Below are positions 1-12,227 of a stretch of DNA of 64,000 bases, one piece after another. The translations under genes were made by a program, and so were the position numbers. This DNA comes from Platycnemis pennipes (taxonomy: Eukaryota > Arthropoda > Insecta > Odonata > Platycnemididae): positions 77,681,672 through 77,745,671 of the forward strand of contig OW121857.1 in NCBI GenBank assembly GCA_933228895.1. Reading direction: 5' to 3'. Numbering within the stretch: position 1 is the stretch's first letter; each line of letters opens with the position of its first letter. The notes below the pieces were generated by a model. That model saw only the letters and a program-made list of their open reading frames with translations, was not told the origin of the DNA and made no database searches.

Positions 1-3000
1 AACAGTTGCAGTTTCAAGTAAACATTAGTTTCCGTATCTTTATCTTATTTTCTGTTTTCTATTTGCATCATTTATTAATTACCTAAAATAGCCTTAGCAA
101 GTTGAACGATGACACCCTAGGGTTTGAACCTGAGGCTCACAAGGCTGCAGTAATAAGCTAAGCACGTAGTAGAATAATGTTTTAAGTTACTTCAACCGTG
201 CATGAGTCTTATCTAACATAATCCTATGCATAAACTTTAATGCTAGAACAAAACTGGAGTTCGAAACGGATTTCGAACACGCGAACTTTGGGTCGACAGG
301 GCTACCAGCCTAGCTACCATGGTCGGCTCAACACAACAGTCCAAAGAGCTACTTTCAACTTGGTGCGGCAATGAATATTATCCAAGAAACGCTTCGCGGA
401 ATTAGCCACGGTAAATTATGCAAAGTCCAACGCTCGAAAACTAAAACAAATTACAACGATAAACCAGTCACTTAAGCTAATAACGCAGATACGGGAACCT
501 CCCGCCGTTTCTGGTTTCGTGGGTGGTAGAAGTCCTAGAAAAACAGACGCACCACTCAAGATCACGTATCTCGACCGTTGTAAGTGGCGTTAGCGCAAGG
601 GGTAAGGAGATAAGGACCAGAGGGCAGCGGACGGAAACAGGCAAACAGACCACTTTTCCATCTTCCAGTTTTCTTCGGGAAAGAACTAAGATTGGAAACG
701 CGGGGAGCCCCTCTTACCCTTAAAAACACTGATGGCTTAGGGAACTATGCAAGGTGTTCCGTTGTAGAGGAGTTTGGGACGGGGTGAAGAGGATAAAACG
801 GCTAAAGACCACGTAAGTACAGGCGCCAAAGTAAGATAGGGACAAAGAGGAACGACAAAAAATACAACTAACATAAAAATAAGGGATTAGCGAAGTATTT
901 TCCGACCCCTACTCTGAAAGAGAGAGTGCCTGAGTGGACTTTAAGAGGAACAGATAATGATTCTCTGTTGTGCCGAAAAGCTTAAGAGAGACAGAATATA
1001 CAATTAGCAGACTGGGCCCGCTGGCGTCATCTACGGGAAAGGAGTACGACCCTGCCTTATCTGGATTAGTGAGTTTTTTACAAGTGGTCTTGAGGAAGTG
1101 CCACAGGATGATGCTTATCACGCAATGGCGAGGAACCCGTTACTTCTGTTCATTGGCAGGCACATTCCCTGCATGCGAGCGCAAGAGAAGAATGCCATTC
1201 GAAAGACTAGTAATATCGACGTCTGTCGATCCCACGGAGAAGGAAAAATTATCATACAATCAAAACCGTTTAAATTATAATGAATGTGCACCAAATCTTT
1301 CTCTCGACGATTAGTATCTAATAATTGACTCTTTCTTGTATTTTTTATTATTAAGTTAAAAGGTCACTCATCCTTAATTTACATAGTCCCAATTTCAAGG
1401 CTTAAAAACATCTTAAATCAACTCTATATCTGCAACTTGTAGCGTTTAAAAATGTCATTCTCCTACCATGTGCCCGTTAAAAAAATAAAGTTAAGCTGGA
1501 AATAGGCAAAATATTAATTATTTGCAGATAATACTACCAAATGATGCTGATGGATCATAATTATCTTCAGGGGTATCGTTTCTTTCTTTACCTGACAATA
1601 TTAACTGATTGACTGAAGCTTTTAGTTTGCCTAAAAACTACCTTCTTTAATAAAAAATAATATTTGGACCAGTTCAAAGTAGAAAGCAAGGAAATTTTGT
1701 TTCCCATCAGAATAAGGGGTCCCATACCATTCCCCATCACCATAGCAGAAAATAATAGACTTCTCAATACACCTGAAAAGCAAAGTAACCAACTTCTTAT
1801 TTTCAAAGGTACAGGATCGAATCACAATTTCGCGTAATGGATTTCGTCATCAGCGGGAAATGAGATTGCATTACTGGTCCACGCAGAAGCTTCCGGAGTG
1901 AAATGCTGGCGAAAAGAGGGAAAGGGTAAACGTGACAGGGGATAACTACAATGAAGAAAGCCATTACAGTTCAGGTTTATCCTATCCAGAACTCTATTCA
2001 CCAGGGCCCTGAGTTTATTCTTCTACCGTGGGCTCATGCGCACGCCAGTTTTCATACTCCAGTTTTTACCAAGCTACTCTTCTGCACCATCAGCCGGAAA
2101 TAGGATTCCTTTCATTTCACCGGAAAAAAAATTCGATCCGATCATCCACAAAAACCTCGCTTCCTTTGGCAAGCGAAATTGCATACGGTTGCTATCAATT
2201 TTCCCCTCGATAAGTGTTCATTCCTGTTGTTGCGAAAGGATGCCAGTGGAGATGGAAATAAGATGGAAGCAGTCAGTAAAAAATGGAAGATTAAACTTCG
2301 CTGAGAATACGAACTCCCCGATAAATCTTGGTAGTTAGTGCTGCTTCCAAGGAATCATCTGTCAAAGTAAGACTCATTACAACCAACTTTGTGAGATGCA
2401 ACAGTGTATAAAATAAGTGCAATTTCTGGTTAGGTTTCGCTTGCTTTGGATTCGGCGGGAATCATACAGCTGCAAAGAAACTGCGTATTGGAACCACAAT
2501 CATATGAAACAAAAGGTGTTGAAAAACTGCGCAGTATTTGGGAGATGATATTAGCCAAAATAATTGAAACCCATAAAATTCCGAGAATGAATCTTATGGC
2601 GTTATGCAGGGAGTTTGCATCTTAATGAATTATACAATTCGCTATGTATTCGATGTCTTTCAGCATTTCTCTATATAAAAATTAGACGAAACCAGAAATA
2701 TTAAGCCTACCCGTTTTCAAAAATAAAGACTTCAAAACGCCACTGCAACATTTTTTTCTTCCCCAAAATTTGACGCGGTAATACACTACAGAGACACACT
2801 ACATATTTTCCCTACACGGCAAGCATTAAAATTTTAAATTCACACACTGACTAATACAACCATTTCTTTATCATTGTTGAATAGAAATGATTGATTGGCC
2901 AATTCTACGTCGTTCGAAAAGGAGAGCAGTAGAAAAACATGAAATTCAACCTTGCCACTATTTTGATTTAAATAATTTCCTCACCAAGCACCAAGTGAGA

Positions 3001-6000
3001 GGCAAAATATAATAAGTGAGAGGCCAGTGATGTCTCACATCGGTGTTTGACTAACACCTTTTCCAAGGAGAGCCATCCATCTTACCTAATGCTACTGTAA
3101 TAAATCGAATGACTAAGGTTTTTATTACGTTTACGCCAAATATTTCCATTTATATTTTCACGACCGATTCAATTCACCACTCTGGACAGGGAGACTACAT
3201 TAAATTACCTCCCGAGATGTTGGGAACACGATGTACACATGTCGTTTGTCAAAGAAAGAAGCTAAGAGGAAAGGATATCATCACAGTTCATGACTTTTTC
3301 AATGATCTCCACGAGCTCACAAATTATCCAACCGGCGGCATTACTTTAAAGTTGAGACATCCACTCTTTATTAAGTAGCAGTGCGAAAGTTACGACTGTC
3401 GCTTACGGTCGACAGGAGGAGGAATTCGATTTGTTTTTTATCCAGAGCCAGTTATAAAAATTTATTCCCTTTGTTCATTTCCATCTCCCTACTGCTTAGA
3501 GATTCCTGATCTCGCTTCGCTCCGCACTCCTCCCACCGAAATCGAATAAATGGATTGCCTCCTTACCTCGTCCCCCACCTCTTCCTACTCTCTTTCTCTC
3601 TCTCTCTCACTCAATCTCAGGGCAACAACATCCAACCCCTTTGAACGCGAAACCGTTATGATTTCCTGGGAAACAACATCTCCGCCTGACACTTGGGTAC
3701 AGCCTTCCGGACCATACGAGAATCGATGATTTATCAGACCACTCCCCGTGAGTGGGGATGCCCGCGTTTGCCGGAGTGCACGAGTCACGGAAGGTGAATG
3801 ATTCGGAATGAGTGGGAAGCGGGATCGTTAGAAGTGTCTCAAGAGACTCTCGGGGGGATTGGGTTAGGTGAGGGAGGGGGGAATCCAATCTCGCAGAAGA
3901 GCGCAAGGTTAAAGTTTAAAACCGCTGAGAAACGGGGCGAGAGATTGATTTCCGGAAAGATTAGAGCGGTGGTATTCGCTTCGAGATGGCGATTCATGGA
4001 CACTCATGCGTTTAAAGGGCAATGGCTGTATTAACCAACACCTGTTAAACATTTTAGCAAGCTCCGCGTGTTTTCGCAGAGCAATGAATTAGAGAGCTAC
4101 GGATATTATTTGTCCACGTTATTAGAATTCCGTTCGTGTTATGCTAGGAAGAAAAGAATATTGCTAACTTCTTGAAAAAATTATATATCCTGCGATAATT
4201 GATTGAACTGGATTCTCGTCGCCGGCGTAATGTTTCATCAACTGTCAATCACATGGTTATGATATGTCTACATAGCTTAATTTTAACAGTAAAATCTACA
4301 ATGCCACAAATACTTGCTCATAAACATTCTTTCACTCAAACACTAAACAATATAGCACTGTTCCATGAAAAATATTACAACCTGCAACGCGTTTCAGCTG
4401 TTAAGTTACCATCATTGCTATATCGTTGAGTGCTTGAGTTTGGTATCCTTCCACTACAGCACCAAGTTATTCACAGTTTTCTACCGGCCATGATAGGTTT
4501 TGACGGATTCTCCCTACTCTACTTTGCACTATTTTTCCCGAACTGCTCTTTGCGTGCTGCTGGGTGGACTACTTTTTCTATGGCTCCTCTATTACGGCCT
4601 ATCTGGTACGCGTGACCCCACATCTAATGCTCCGGTCAGTTCAGCTCTAGGGATCTAAGGAATACGGGTCCCATCCCACCACACCCAGTTCTTAGCACAT
4701 GTTTTGGATAGCATGAAGACATCTAAGGTACATGCAGAAGTGAAGAAAGAAATAGTGTACGTAGGAACCATTCGGTAAACGCAATGCCAAACAGAGTAGA
4801 AATATTTCATCATAACCAATCCTGAAAAATAGTAAAACCGAAATGGTTAACGTAGCACTGGGAATATATTTGCAATAATGCATCAATGAAAATAGAGTGA
4901 ACTTGACAAAAACCCCTCAACGGAAATCTCACCCTATTTTGAAGAAGTTTTGAACTCTCATTATTACCGATAACACCCTCAATTTTCCCTGTTCGCCATA
5001 TGTTTTATCATATACTGCATATAAATTCACGGTTTTACTGTAGAAATTATCAATGATATCACTGGCCAGCAATTAGTAATTTCTAAAATGCCAATTGCAT
5101 TTACGGAGAATATACTAAAAGAAGTTTTGATTGCATTCATAACAAGTGTAATGTATTTCATAAAGCTTCTATTGCTTTCCATAAGTCAGTACTTCGAAAA
5201 TATGCTAGCGCAAAAGGTCATTTTTTGTAAAGCTGTAACATGGTAAATGATTCTACTTGATCCACCCAAGAACAATATCCACGACAATACTAAGCTTCAA
5301 TTTAAAATTCCCCTTCAACAAACGGGATCACAGATAAAGAGTTTAGAGCACCATATGCGAGGAGAATGTCTGCACGCCGTGTTATTGGTTTCCTTGACAT
5401 ACTATACGCACGGTAAAATGGAGAACTATCTTTGATCTGTGGTGCAATTTATTTTTTAAAAAGCCATTGTAAAACCAGTGAACGATACATGCGCATGGTA
5501 TCTGTAAGTAGATTTGTGAGATTCCCCTATTCACAAGAAATGTCCAAACGATTTCGATATACTAACATTCCATATTCTAAGAGTAAATTGAGAGAAAAAT
5601 TCGTTTCGCTTCTTGGAAAAACGCCTGTCCTTCAACTTTACTTCAAACCCTTATTGTTATCAATGGGAAATATTCTCAGATGTTGATGCTACAATATGAA
5701 CTCAAGTAGTAAAACAATTTCCAAGTAAAAAATTGTTTAAATATTAGCTAAGCTGAGTGCTAGATTTACCAAATCTGGAGTACTAAATTTACCAAATTTT
5801 TCCGGAGATAAATTGAAACTAGATTAATTATTTAAATAAAAGTCCACATTTTGTTGTATTAATGGGCACCTGAATTTAAAGTTTTATTGTTAAAGGTGTA
5901 CGGTTTCCCTCCTGGAATAATTTGTTTATAGATTAATTATAATTACGTCAGGTACCCCTTTTGTGGTAAATATGAATTGAATTTAAATACGAAAACTAAG

Positions 6001-6639
6001 AACATACGATCAAAATTATGCAATTTTAATGTGCATTATTAATTTACCTCAGCTGAAATGGAAATATCACCTATCGATTCATCAAGAGCCGCGTATACTT
6101 GCCTATATAGTTATTTGGTAATAATTTTTATTCTTTTTTCTCATATGGCTACCACAAAGGAAAATTGTACTTTAGAAAGAGAGTCAAAACAGTATTGTAA
6201 ATTTAAGGAGCAAAATAGCTAATACCAATCGTTGGAAGAACTTTATAAATGATTTCATTGAATTCAAAACTTCTCTGCGAATAGTTTGAATTTTTTTCAC
6301 CATATCAGCGCATGTCCTATCATTGTTTCAGGCTGGAATAACACGTGAGATTTATCTCTTGGTAAACAATAGTAGCAATTCCACCAAACAATCATTTCTC
6401 ACAAAATATTTAGTCATCCATAAGATGGAGCTTTGGCAACCTAATATTATTAGGGAATCAGAAATCACTTTGAGATATACCGGAAAATTACGAAGGGAGG
6501 AGATTTAGTATATACCTATATTATTAATGCTGCAGTGATCTTTCAGTGACATATCAGACTACTTAAGATTTGAGAGAAAATACGATAAAACCTTGGAACC
6601 CTCGATGCCTTTCGTAATGAGAAGGGTAGGACCGTGTTC
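1..6639. other. Mostly featureless AT-rich DNA
   Basis: I see no gene, intact mobile element or RNA gene here beyond the weak tRNA-like segment near 255-330. Open frames are short (100 codons or fewer), overlap on both strands and match nothing I recognise. A frame at 3109-3378 on the plus strand is the longest tidy one but has no motif. Most of the stretch is ordinary AT-rich intergenic or intronic sequence. Confidence 0.5.
250..332 (-). repeat. tRNA-like SINE head (remnant)
   Basis: Read on the minus strand, this has an A-box-like segment (TGGTAGCTAGGCTGG) followed by a B-box-like GTGTTCGAAATCC at roughly tRNA spacing. A similar minus-strand segment occurs near 47615-47675 (the shared part reads close to GACCAT/CAAGCTAGG). 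This suggests the head of a tRNA-derived SINE rather than a functional tRNA, because no closing acceptor stem is visible. Confidence 0.3.
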
Positions 6640-6885
6640 TATCCATCTTCCATACTTATTCGGCGAAGACAACTGATAGCTAAGGACATATGCGCCATTT
6701 TCGGGGAGGTGAACAAATGGATAGAAGCAGGTATTTTCCAGGGAACAGAGGAAGGGTGGAGACAAATCTGGCATCTGCATTAGCCTACTTGCAGCGAAAG
6801 GCGCCAAGGTGACCAAGGTTTAACATCCCATCCGAAGGACGGAGTACTGAACTCGAAGTGTTCTCCACACAGCACTGAATCAGTC
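6640..6885 (-). repeat. tRNA-derived SINE copy (body, diverged)
   Basis: This carries the body of the SINE family that recurs through the window: GCGCCATTT near the left side, GGAAGGGTGGAGA, AAAGGCGCCAAGG, CATCCCATCCGAAGGACGG and AGTACTGAACTCGAAGTG, all in minus-strand orientation. The tRNA-like head is not recognisable. Compared with the complete copy at 18531-18843 it is diverged and truncated. Confidence 0.65.
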
Positions 6886-6892
6886 CAATGAA

Positions 6893-6967
6893 TTATTCCC
6901 CACTACCTACCTTCCTTCCCATATCCAATTAGCCACTCATCCTAAATGAAGAGCTGCATATCACCTC
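6893..6967 (+). repeat. SINE tail fragment, opposite orientation
   Basis: CCATATCCAATTAGCCACTC followed by ATCCTAAATG resembles the tail half of the same SINE family in plus orientation (compare 20035-20095). It abuts the minus-strand copy at 6640-6885, so the two pieces form a back-to-back pair. Confidence 0.35.
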
Positions 6968-6979
6968 TATCGTATAAAA

Positions 6980-8600
6980 ATAACTTTGGACGATAAAACA
7001 ACCGCGATGCAATGTATTGATGCCTGAGGATGAGATGAGGTAGGGAGGGAAGCGAATGGTGAGGAGGTGGAGCAGTGAAGAGAAGGGAGCGTCGACCAAA
7101 CAGAGAAAGTCCCTCCTCTGCGCCGGTCCAGACTGATCTCCATGGATACTCTCCACGCCCCCTTTCCTTCCGCCCCCCACGAGACCCTCTCCCACGCACC
7201 ACATCCCAACAAGCCCTCCCCACTCCAATAAGCGCCGACTGAACCCTTTCACCGCGATCGAAGAGGGTGGAAGGAAGGGTGTGGTTCCCCCACCCAGCCC
7301 CCCCCCCCCCCGCCGCCCTGCTCAATTAAGCGTGGAAAAGTAAGGACTCCCTCGGCCTCCCTCGCTACCCTCCCTCCCCCTTGGGTTCGCGCAGAGGGGA
7401 GAGAACCAATGGGGACGGGGTAGAGGGGCCACGGCCCCGCGAAGGATCGTGGATACGCCCCCAACCACGATCGAAGAGCTCCACACACCTCTCCCCACTT
7501 CACCCCCACCCTCGCAGCGCGGCACCCAAGAGGGGAACGGTATAAGGGGATGGTGCAGTAACTCCCCCCTCCCCCGGCACCAGTCCATCTCGCCAGCACA
7601 TCGATCCGAGCACCTCCGCACCCCCCCCCCCTCCGTTTCCCGAGTCCACTTCACCACCCTCGCCCCCACCCTCCCTCATCCTCCCCCGGTCACGACGGAT
7701 GCTGTGGAGGAACGAGAGGGGAGAGGGAGGGCGAGAGATTAGGGAGGAGGGCGCAAGAAATGGAGGAAGTGTGGAGAGAGAGGTTGTAGGGGAGCGAGGA
7801 GGAGGAGAACTCTGTGCCTCTCCCGTGAGGCCACGCTCTCGAGGATAGAGCGAGTGGGGAGTTAAGAAGACAATGATCGAGAGCCAACAATGGCCGCCGA
7901 TGCCTTTACTCAATCCTCCATATCACTTTCCCCTCCGTCGACGTAAAAATCGAGCAAAAATAGAACAAACTCCCCCCTCCCATTCCCCCAGCACCCATCC
8001 AGGGCAGAAGGATCGAAGGAGAGAGCGGATTGACTGACCGTGACAGACTATTGTTTTTCATCCCCGGCGGAGATAAGTATTTATAAAAATAATAAAAAAG
8101 AAGAGAGAGAGGGAGAGGTCATCGTTTGGAAAGCATGGGAAAAAACGAGAAAGGGGTTCATATCTCGGATATTGATGTGAGAGCTGGAGCATGCGAAACG
8201 AAGAGTTAAGAAAAAAAATGAAGATCGTCCCCCCCCCCTCTCCCACCCACGCATGGACGGTTGGGTGATGGGGATTCGGATTGGCCGGCGCCGGAGGACG
8301 CGGGTTGGCTGATCGAGCCCGCTTGCGCAAAAGTCTCGAAAAAAGGGAAGCAAAGATTAATGGATCGATTTTTCGTTGGGTGGGTTTCCGACCCGTGGGT
8401 GCGAGTCGAAAACGTCCGCAATATGGACGATCGCCCCTTGATGACTGGCAGGCCGACAAAAGAAGGGGAAAATGCACGGCCGCACGGTGAGTCAGGACTT
8501 TGCCGCGTCCAGTTCATTACCGGCGAGAGAACCGAAAAAATGGAAGTGCAAAGAGAGGTGTTCGCGGGCACACGTGAAATTTCCAAGGGCACGAAATAAC
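6980..8600. other. GC- and CpG-rich block, candidate promoter/first-exon region
   Basis: Base composition shifts sharply to GC-rich with many CpG dinucleotides, long purine/pyrimidine-asymmetric stretches and a run of 14 C at 7298-7311. Many long overlapping frames on both strands are a by-product of the composition, and none has a recognisable domain. Near the right end a plus-strand frame reaches CACG|GTGAGT, a strong splice-donor match (GT at 8487-8488). A non-coding or short coding first exon ending there is possible. I infer promoter-like DNA; no core promoter motif is clear. Confidence 0.3.
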
Positions 8601-8890
8601 CAACCGACGTTTATTATGAGCTAATTATTAATATTCTGGGAATGCCAACATGGAGTACGTTAATAGGATAATAAAACTCGGGGGATTGAAAGCATACATC
8701 ATCTTCTCGACAACAGATTCTTGAGAAGGAAAATAAATTTTCTCCCAAACTTCATCCTCTGGAAAGATAGGTACTTTATAGGCTGAGCAAGTGAATATAT
8801 GTGCAAAGAAAACCGAGCGCAAACGCTGCTGGGGAAATACACACATTAATCTCGCAGATACCTGGAATTATTATCAGAATGCAGGTTAAA

Positions 8891-8898
8891 ATTTAGAT
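8891..8898 (+). repeat. 8-bp target-site duplication, left copy
   Basis: ATTTAGAT directly abuts the left inverted repeat of the hAT MITE. The identical sequence lies at 9270-9277. In the uninterrupted LINE-A copy at 25639 the site occurs once (ATTTAGACTT), which supports a genuine duplication. Confidence 0.88.
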
Positions 8899-9269
8899 TA
8901 GGGATGGGTCGGTTCCACTTTTTTTCGGTTCCGGTTCCGGTTCGGTTCTTAACTTCGGTTCTCGGTTCCGATTCTCGGTTCCGGTTCTTAATTTACCACT
9001 TACTTTGCATTGCTCAATGGTAAGATAAGGTAATCAATAATCATTTACAGAGACTGAATTAGAATAATTCGCGACTTTGAAGCATCTAAGTCCACTATTT
9101 CACCAGGTTTTAATGTGAAGCCTCCACTTTCGGAGTGTGAGTAGGTTTCAAACTGGTTTTCGCGCCAATTATTTCGGTACCGATTATTTTTGGCCTCGGT
9201 TCCGGTTCCGGTTCTAAGCTCAAGAACCGGTGGAACCGAGAACCGAAGAACCGAACCGACCCATCCCTA
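8899..9269. mobile_element. Non-autonomous hAT-type MITE (371 bp)
   Basis: The ends are perfect 17-bp terminal inverted repeats, TAGGGATGGGTCGGTTC on the left and its reverse complement on the right. The flanks are an exact 8-bp direct repeat, ATTTAGAT, at 8891-8898 and 9270-9277. An 8-bp duplication with TAGGG-type ends is the signature of the hAT superfamily. The subterminal regions are made of GGTTCCGGTTC-type repeats in inverted orientation. There is no transposase coding, so it would depend on an autonomous relative. Confidence 0.88.
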
Positions 9270-9277
9270 ATTTAGAT
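9270..9277 (+). repeat. 8-bp target-site duplication, right copy
   Basis: This is the right-hand copy of ATTTAGAT flanking the hAT MITE. LINE-A sequence resumes immediately after it. Confidence 0.88.
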
Positions 9278-9700
9278 TAAACCTTTTAAGTAAATTAGAA
9301 ACCTATTTGTTCATAGATGATGTTAGATACATATTAAGAACCCCTGCGTATTATGCTAGGTTTGATCAGATTAACAAGATTAGAGAGATAGATTGTCGTA
9401 CCCATAGATTTAAAATGTCATTTTTCCCGCGTACCATAAGAAAGAACAATAGGTAGCGTAGCAAAGGGATTGACAGGTGAAATATAGTCAGAGTAGTCTG
9501 TAGTGCATGATGCATGTAATAACAACCAATAGTCCCTTTCTTATTATATAGATACTATCCATGTAGCTGCATGTGACCATATTATCTACCAAGTCTCTAT
9601 TAAATATCCTAGTTGCATGTCAATAGTGCATGTTAGGTGATCTTCACCCCCTGCCGTACACCCTCGTGGGGGTTCGCAGGGTACTACGTAGATATAGATG

Positions 9701-10946
9701 CACCTTAAAATAACGTGCAGAGTAGCAATAAGCAGTACGCTAAATGCCTGACTTTTTATTGGTTACTGAAAGCTCATTCGCCATCAATTTGAAGGACAGG
9801 AATATTCATGTTTTATTGCCACTCACGTTCAGGCACTAAGGATATCTCTCAACGAATCCTCAATCCAGGAAGGAAAAGAACCCGCTGGGTATTGTATGGA
9901 GACCTGCATGAGCCCAGTGCAAATAAAATATCACTTAAAATCTGCAATTCTTCAACTATTATCCAGTCATCAAGATAGAAAGTTAAGTTTGGTTCACTGA
10001 AGTTGCTCTCAGTACGCGAAAATAAAATAAAAATTATATAAGTTCCCGAATTCATGCGTCACAATGTATACTCCGTTTTTGCTGAAGTCGCAAAATTACA
10101 TCAAGAAGAAAACTGAATGCAAATATTTCCTGAATCGAAGAAACGGTGCCCAATGCCTACATGAAAGTAAAAGTGGGTAACAATGTCAATAACAGGGGGA
10201 AACCTCAGTTAAAGTTTGAGAGAAAAACTCAGGGCGACTGAAAAGATATTGTCACTTAAGATACAAAAACGTCTTACTCCCAACAAACTCCTTTAGGAAT
10301 ATTAAGGCCCGGTTTCACGAAGTCTCGTTACATACGGTTGTAGTATGGCAATCATAGAAGATACGTTGTTTGGCCATCAATAATTACATCAACTAATCAA
10401 ATCATGTAAATTTTGATTAATTGAGGTAATCTGTACTATTTCGTCTGTAAAATTTTCGGCAAACCAGAACGAAAAATTAACCATTCCAACGTCGAGATAA
10501 ATACTGCTCTTGAATCATGGAAAATGTAAGTTCTTTGATGTCAAACTTCACGTATGATATTCATATGGATAAGTGACTGGAAAATTTTTGTTTAAAGTCG
10601 ACAAAAAATTTACTGGGAGAACCCTTGAGGTAGAAGTGCTCCCAAAGACGCTGGATCTGTTCTGCCGGTCGATAACCTTTTACCCGATGCGAACCGGATG
10701 GCCACGTATCGAAATGATTGAGGGCTAAAACTCTGTTTGCTTCACTGCAGCGGAAATATTACAACAAGTAATAAATAGAAGTAATATGTGTGCAATTTTA
10801 CAATTATTGTAAACTCTTGCGCAAAATTATAATGAAACCAATAGGATTGGTGAATGTACATCCATATTTCAGGTTGTTTCAAATTTAACAAATTCCACTG
10901 TATCAGGTGCTACGTCTTGGAACAGCATTTCCAGACTTAAACGCAG
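9701..10946. other. No gene seen
   Basis: This is AT-rich sequence without a convincing coding region. GGCCCGGTTTCACGAAGTC near 10307-10326 resembles a MITE terminus, but I found no matching inverted end within 1 kb. Confidence 0.5.
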
Positions 10947-11098
10947 GAGCTGAACTGTCCACTTAATTTAATATATAATAATGCACTACACGTGTTTCAA
11001 CGTCTCGGGTGTCATTACCAGGTGTGATGACGCCCGAGGCGTTGAAACACAAGTAGTAGGATTATAATACATAAAATTAAGTGGATAGTACAACTCTT
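10947..11098. mobile_element. Palindromic module with degenerate hammerhead-like cores (Penelope-type?)
   Basis: Two inverted arms of about 75 bp meet near 11020. The right arm reads TGATGACGCCCGAGGCG followed by TTGAAACAC. This resembles a hammerhead core (CTGANGA, stem II, GAAAC) with a CGCC/GGCG stem. The left arm gives the mirror on the minus strand (GTAATGACACCCGAGACG then TTGAAACACG). Inverted pairs of such cores are known from the terminal repeats of Penelope-like retroelements. Neither core is a full match, so catalytic activity is unlikely. No Penelope RT or GIY-YIG coding is present. Confidence 0.45.
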
Positions 11099-11209
11099 CC
11101 GTTTAATTTAAATCTTAATCAATTCCGTTATAAGTCCTTGTATTCCATTTGTGCCTTAAATCGCCAATTAATTATTACGTCATGAACTATGGGAGTCAAG
11201 CGCATCCAC

Positions 11210-11692
11210 CTTTCATATTCTAGTGGATATAGCTTAGATATAACTTCAGGATAGGGATTAATTTTAGAAAATACATTACATTCTTACCTTCAAAGTCAGT
11301 TCTTCTAAAGCCCAGCAAGCCTTTTCACCCTCTGCAATACAGTTAAGGAATTCAACTCATGTTTGGTCCAGGCATTCCTCAAGAAGTCTAGAATGATAAC
11401 ATGAAATGTATATGTTAGGAACTGATGTTCATCTTTACCGCAGAATTAAAGGTATACCGACTAAAAACTTCAAAAACGCCGAGATAAAAAATCCACGTCA
11501 TATACGCTCATAATTAATAGATGAAGCCCGACAGATGTAATAGCCGAACGCACGAGCACACCCATGAATGGAATGCCATTAGCCGCATTATACAAAATGA
11601 TGGCTCAGACACGAAATATCCCCAAAAAGTAATCGATTGGCATATTTTAATTCATTATATGTGGTATGAATGATATATATTTTTAGTATAGA
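11210..11692. repeat. Direct repeat, unit 1 (about 483 bp)
   Basis: It starts CTTTCATATTCTAGTGGATA and is followed immediately by a diverged second copy. Shared landmarks include GAATGCCATTAGCC and ATATATTTTTAGTATAG-like ends. Unit 1 carries about 165 bp (around 11289-11453) that unit 2 lacks. The nature of the repeat is unknown, with no coding and no terminal inverted repeat. Confidence 0.6.
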
Positions 11693-12005
11693 CTTTCATA
11701 TTCTAGTAGATACAACTTAGAATATGTTCAGAATAGGATTAATGTTACAAAATATATTACATCCTTAACTATACTGACTAACAACTTCAAGAACACTGAG
11801 ATAGAAAAGCCACATCATATACACTCAAAATTAACAGAAGAATCCCACAGAATAATAACCGAAAGCATGAGAACACGCATAAATGGAATGAATGCCATTA
11901 GCCACATGGTACAAAACAATGACTCGGGCACGAAATATCTCCAAAAACTAATCGTCTGTCATATTTGAGTTCATTATAGATGGTATGAATGATTATATTT
12001 TTTTA
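11693..12005. repeat. Direct repeat, unit 2 (about 313 bp)
   Basis: This is the second, shorter copy of the unit at 11210-11692. It starts CTTTCATATTCTAGTAGATA and ends near ATGGTATGAATGATTATATT. The two copies differ by many substitutions and one large indel, so the duplication is old. Confidence 0.6.
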
Positions 12006-12227
12006 AATAATGATCTGTTAGTTAAAAAAATAAATAATTAAAATTTTTCGCCTGTTTTTATTATAAATACGTGGAATAAACTATTTTCCACTTGCGAAAT
12101 AATAAATCGGTTAGGTGGGCAATGGCCAACATGTGCTTCCAATCAAAGCAGGAATCGACAGAAAAAATAATTTTTGCGAATCAGGCACATTTAATCCATT
12201 TATTTTGTGGCATAGCTATACAACATG

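Larger units (their letters stand above)
8858..9700 (+). mobile_element. LINE-A 3' fragment (split by a hAT MITE)
   Basis: The 8858-8898 piece and the 9278-9700 piece together match the 3' part of the LINE at 24750-26090. The coding remnant reads through TPAYYARFDQINKIREIDC and then FKMSFFPRTIRK. A 3' untranslated region follows, with CCCCCTGCCGTACACCCTCG and a terminal GTAGATATAGATG tail. The frame is broken at the end and the upstream RT is missing. It belongs to the AYYARFDQ subfamily. The element at 8899-9269 interrupts it. Confidence 0.85.

Noticed and set aside
3109..3378. 89-codon plus-strand frame
   Set aside because: There is no domain, no codon pattern that stands out and no neighbouring exon signal.
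7249..7913. Several overlapping frames of more than 100 codons on the minus strand
   Set aside because: They lie in extremely GC-rich, low-complexity sequence, overlap one another in different frames and encode runs of Pro/Ser or Gly/Arg with no domain. Lack of stops is explained by composition.
10307..10326. MITE terminus (GGCCCGGTTTCACGAAGTC)
   Set aside because: It looks like a MITE end, but no inverted partner was found within reach, so no element can be bounded.
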